From Babylonia areolata (lineage: Eukaryota; Mollusca; Gastropoda; Neogastropoda; Buccinidae), in NCBI RefSeq assembly GCF_041734735.1, contig NC_134879.1, forward strand, positions 9,952,310 to 10,016,309: 64,000 nucleotides of DNA. Reading direction: 5' to 3'. Both the position numbers and the translations under genes were made by a program. The notes beneath the pieces are model-generated. The model worked only from the letters and a program-made list of their open reading frames with translations. It was not told where the DNA came from and searched no databases. This document shows positions 59,985 through 64,000 of this stretch, piece by piece. The first letter of the stretch is position 1; every line of letters starts with the position of its first letter.

Positions 59985-60181
59985 ACAGACAACAATTCCG
60001 GTGATGGAAGAGATGGCGATGGTGGTTGGAATGGCGGTGGTGGTGGTGGTTGGTAAGGTATCAGGGGGTTCGTGTCGTCTGGGAGACCAATCTTGGCCGG
60101 TGGACTGTTTTGTGTGTTGTGTCCGACGGAGATCAGTTTCACTTGTACCTCTGACGTCTGACGCCGGGGCTTCGGCCCTTC
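59985..60181 (-). repeat. Inverted repeat, right arm
   Basis: Reverse-complement partner of 56508-56672, about 3.3 kb away. Extra bases here include a doubled 'gacgtc' near 60151-60160 and a longer CCA tract. Confidence 0.85.
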
Positions 60182-61085
60182 ATCTTTTTTTTTTTTCTTT
60201 TACTTTTTTCTCCTCCTTTCTCTCTCTCTCTCCCCTCCCCGCACTCTTTATTTTTCTTTACTTTTTTTAAGGTGATGGGCGTGGGGCTTTTCTTTTACCC
60301 CCCCCCCTTTTTTTTTGTTTTTTTTCCTAAATGTTTTCTTAACTCTGGATTTTTTTTTTACGCTTGTAGATGGTCTGATGACTACAGTTGTGAAAACAGG
60401 CATTGAATCCAATTTTCATCGTCAGTCACGTAAAGACAAAAGGTGTGTGCTTTAGATTAGTGAAGATCATATGCATACTTCTCAGCTCTATGATAATAAA
60501 ATGAGATGAATGAAATGGCGAGAAAGATCGTGCAGTTGATTTAGTGCGGCTGCAAATTAAACAAGTAATGAAACGCATACACATACAAGAAAATCATATT
60601 ATTGTCCCGTATGACCTTGCGCCTTGTTATATCCACGATCGCTTTTTCTTTCCTTTTACCTTTCTACTGAATTACGTTTCTCACTATTTATCACCAAATC
60701 ACTGTTTGCGACAAGAAAGAAAGAGGGGGATTGGGGGTGGGGTGGGTGGGTGGGGGGGGGGGACTTAGGAACAGATTTGTTTTTATGTTAGAACACTGTG
60801 AACATTTGAGGTGCGCATGCACATACATGATCGAAGAATGAAGAGACAGTGAGTGAATGAATGAAATAATCCCCAACGTTTTAACGCAGCATGATTATCG
60901 AAATAGGAGTTACATGACCAGACTTAAAAACCTGCTTCGGGTAGCTCTTCCCTTCTCTTGAATGGATAGAATATATGCACATGGAGACATCTCTTGTTAC
61001 ACTCACACCTGTTTTTTTGTTTTTTTTAACGATAGTGCCAATTCTACGTGACGATCTTTACTAAACTGCCTGTGTTTAAAAATGT

Positions 61086-61166
<81 letters not shown>

Positions 61167-63072
61167 GTAAAATGAGGAAGCTGCACCATGATGGGATGTA
61201 GAATAGTGTGCATCAGACTAAAATAAACATCTCGATGGAAACTTCTGAGTCACAGGTGTCGATTTCGAGCGAAAACAGGAAAGACGACATGGAGATCATA
61301 GGTTTTGTTGACAAGAACATTTCAAAATAATAATAATAATAATATTGATGATGATGATGATGACGATGATAATAATTATTTAAAAATAATAATAAATAAA
61401 TAAAGCACCCATCGGTGTATGTCCGTGTAAATAGGACGTTATGTTTCACTGCGGACATGTGATACTTGTGTAACCATTCTCAGCTGGGAATAAATCGGTT
61501 TCAGTTGGTGATATCAGCCTGTTTTTTGTTGTATCAGGGTGTTACTTCTACCAACAAAAGGGCAGATATAAAGATATCAGATGCTATATTTCTTGCTATT
61601 AAAACAGGTTTATTGGTACTGGTTGAAAACTCTTGCAAGGCAAACGGTAGTACGTGCTTCAGATGGAGGGGTCAGATATTCATCAGGAAATCTCTGAATG
61701 CATGACTGTCTTTCTCTTTGTGCCCCCCTTCCCTCCTCTCATCCTCTCTCTCTCACTCTCTCTCCTTTACTGGTTAAAAATGCGTTAAGGTCGATTTCGT
61801 TTCGCATAACACATTAATTGGGAAAGGAGATATTTTTTTTAATTTCACAAAAAAGAAACGTTATATCAGCACAGCGGATAACAGCAATAAATTTTGAGAT
61901 TTGTTGTTTTGCCAGCATTATCTTTTGCGTCTTTTGAGTGATATTACTCCAACGTCGCCGAGTACCATTTAGACGCAAATAAGAGACAGTGAGTAATATA
62001 TATTTTTATGTAAAGTTTCCACGCAATAAAACAGTTTGTGAAAACACGTTTGCGTACATCCCGCTGCGCCAACTATATATTTCCCCCCCGTTTGATGATG
62101 TACACATCCTCGGACCGTCAGCGATGTTCTTTTAGATCTTCTTATGTACGTAAGTGTGCGTTAGTAAGAACAGCGTTGTCTTGACAACTTCTTTGTGAAC
62201 ACAATTAGATGAAAATCAGTGAGGTGTCCAATTACGAAGCAGCAAATATGTTATGATAGAAAGGAGAGAAAAAACCACAACAAAACAACAGACTAATTCT
62301 TCGCCATGTTGACAGTGAAGTGTGGGAAGAAGGCGGCTGAGGACACAGACATACTGTACATAGAGAACTCGTATACAGACACAGACTGGTTGAGCGTAGC
62401 TACTTCTGTAGTCAGCGAACCCGGGGTGATGGGTGTAACTTAAAAGATAAATAGAAAAAAAAAAAGAAAGAAAAAAATAGGAAAAAAAGAAACGGGGGGA
62501 AAAAAAGGGGGGGGGGGGGGAGATAAAAAGAAAACTGGCACAGTTCTTGTCTAGACGTTGTTGATTCCATGCCAAGCCTGAATGCGCCGCAAGACGTCCC
62601 TTAACACAATCCCCTGAAGCTTTGACGGAGGCCCGGGGAGTGGGGGTGGGGGGTGGTGGTGGTGAGAGAAGAGAGGCTGGAGGGAAATAATGCCGGGAAT
62701 GGAGATGTGACATTTTAGTTCCATATAGTCTTTGACAAGTCGGACTTTGGTCGCGATTTTTTTTTTTTTTTTTTTTTTTTCCAACGTCGGACTTGGATAT
62801 GGGCTGTAAATATCGTATCGAATTGTATATAAAGACAGAGAGAATGCGAGAGAGGGGGGGAGGTACGTCTGACCTATACGACAGACTTCCTCGTTTTCAT
62901 TTGCATGTGTTTATGAGAGCACAAAACTGGGAGTTTTAAACAGTCTTTTAATTGTTGAAGATTATTTAAACTTCCATCTTCATGCTCTGACGAAAAATAA
63001 AACATTAAATGTCACTGAAAACGAGGAACCTTGTAGAGCTGGTTGTTTGACCCTGGGTTTATCAGATTCTTC
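60182..63072. other. Mostly unique AT-rich spacer
   Basis: T-rich runs (60185-60360), (GT)n(GA)n at 61087-61168, AAT/ATG repeats (61326-61400), A and G runs (62455-62520) and a T-run (62758-62780). No exon or mobile element could be recognised in the unique parts. Confidence 0.6.
61087..61168. repeat. (GT)n(GA)n compound microsatellite
   Basis: GT run of about 58 bases followed by a GA run of about 23 bases. Confidence 0.95.
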
Positions 63073-63546
63073 GACGGGCGCAGTAACCGAGTGGTTGAAG
63101 CGTTGGACTTTCAGTCTGAGGGTCCCGGGTTCGAATCTCGGTAACGGCGCCTGGTGGGTAAAGGGTGGAGATTTTTCCGATCTCCCAGGTCAACCTATGT
63201 GCAGCCTGACTTATGCCTGAACCTCCTTCGTGTGTATACGCAAACAGAAGATCAAATACGCACGTTAAAGATCCTATAATCCATGTCAACGTTCGGTGTG
63301 TTATGGAAACAATAACATACCCAGCTTGTTAAAGATCCTGTAATCCTTGTCAGCGTTCGTTGGGTGATGGAAACAAGAACATACCCAGATGCACACCCCC
63401 GAAAACAGAGTATAGCTGCCTACATGACGGGGTTAAAAAAAAAAGGTCATACACGTAAAAGCCCACTCGTGTACATACGAGTGAACGTGGGAGTTGCAGC
63501 CCACGAACGAAGAAGAAGAAGAAGAAGAAGAAGAAGAAGAAGAAGA
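63073..63546 (+). mobile_element. Full-length tRNA-headed SINE with duplicated core
   Basis: Flanked by a perfect 12-bp target-site duplication 'atcagattcttc' (63061-63072 and 63547-63558). The head has an A-box-like 'taaccgagtggttgaagcg' and B-box 'gggttcgaatc' of an RNA polymerase III promoter. The core contains 'cctggtgggtaaagggtgg' and 'gatctcccaggtcaaccta'. A 64-bp core segment beginning 'gttaaagatcct' occurs twice in tandem (63264-63327 and 63328-63390). The tail is (GAA)n (63508-63546). The intact duplication and tail indicate a young insertion. Confidence 0.95.
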
Positions 63547-63558
63547 ATCAGATTCTTC

Positions 63559-64000
63559 AGGGCTGCATACATGAGGGCAGGGACCGCCACTGAATAGAAT
63601 CGATATCCCCTTCCCTTATCCAGGGGTACATATAACCCATTCCAGAGGACCTCAATCCGTGGCCCGTTCTCACAGTCACAGGGCTGCCGGCGACAGTCAT
63701 GGTGGACTAGGCTCACTGAATTCGGTTCCCAATCTAGCTTTCTTCACTGCCACTTTCGGGACATCCCCAGTTCGACGTGCTTGTTACCGTTATGACGAAA
63801 CACGAGGGTCACTTCTATATCCACTGACGTATGCTGCCCTTCTTCAGTTAATGTGAACATGTAAGTCACACAAAGCAATAATTAGATGGAAATAAAAGGT
63901 TTTTCTCTTGGAATATTTTTTATACTTCATCTTTTGTTGTTGTTGTTTTGAGGTTTCCTCCTTTTGAAGAATGTCATCTTCCTCGAGTTTCCCCAACCTC
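63559..64000. other. Unique sequence to window end
   Basis: No repeat. A 65-codon frame at 63659-63856 has no recognisable motif or splice context and is not called as a gene. Confidence 0.6.

Noticed and set aside
56540-60142. Shared MKLISV-type peptide in both inverted arms as a conserved gene
   Set aside because: The arms are near-identical DNA; the differences noted include replacement changes, and the tails diverge into Pro-rich simple sequence.
63073-63150. tRNA gene
   Set aside because: A and B boxes are present, but the sequence continues into a SINE core with tail and target-site duplication; no proper acceptor-stem closure was seen.

Overview
This 64-kb window looks like nuclear DNA from an animal, most likely a marine caenogastropod mollusc. 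That assignment is inference. It rests on a tRNA-headed SINE (63073-63546, 8166-8530) and several LINE, SINE and TTAA-flanked MITE types that I associate with gastropod genomes, and on extreme density of dinucleotide arrays, minisatellites and poly(G) tracts. There is no bacterial-style gene packing and no RNA gene. Most long reading frames are by-products of CA/GT, GA/CT and trinucleotide repeats.

Only one host gene can be supported. An internal exon starts after a good splice acceptor (43361-43367), carries about 240 bases of 5' UTR with an upstream ORF, opens an ATG in good context at 43610, and codes through a likely splice donor at 45537/45538. The 642-643 residue, low-complexity, probably nuclear protein has a CtBP-type PFDLS motif and three hydrophobic L-x-x-L motifs resembling nuclear-receptor boxes. 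It looks like a transcriptional co-regulator; its family is not identified. No upstream or downstream exon could be placed, so most of the rest is probably intron or intergenic DNA.

Layout: 1-4.8 kb holds one copy of a five-copy repeat family, an L2-like LINE remnant, and a tandem duplication whose second copy was split by a young LINE with clear target-site duplications. 5-8.5 kb has an old duplication, simple repeats and a SINE. 8.8-12.2 kb has a decayed LINE, a duplicated E2F/E-box-like module and an A-tailed SINE-like copy. 12.5-18 kb is mostly microsatellite, including a nested (ATC)-type duplicated array. 18.3-22.1 kb has LINE 3' remnants and a TTAA-flanked MITE. 22.2-26 kb has two minisatellites (about 50 and 45 bp). 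28.5-29.6 kb has a striking cluster of six AGGTCA-type half-sites, a decayed GTGGTCAG-rich tract and a 33-bp minisatellite. 32-42.7 kb has two more copies of the five-copy family, a mariner remnant, a SINE-LINE chimera and long Z-DNA-prone tracts. After the gene come a 44-bp minisatellite (46.2-47.8 kb), an old 2-2.5 kb duplication (48.65-50.76 and 52.08-54.61 kb) whose second copy carries a G-rich 47-bp minisatellite, an inverted repeat pair (56.5 and 60.1 kb), and a full-length SINE with a duplicated core at 63 kb.

I found no operon, CRISPR array, retrovirus-like element or obviously new multi-gene system. The most testable novelties are the nuclear-receptor half-site cluster, the co-regulator-like exon, the SINE-LINE chimera, and the repeat family that carries microsatellites at fixed internal positions.
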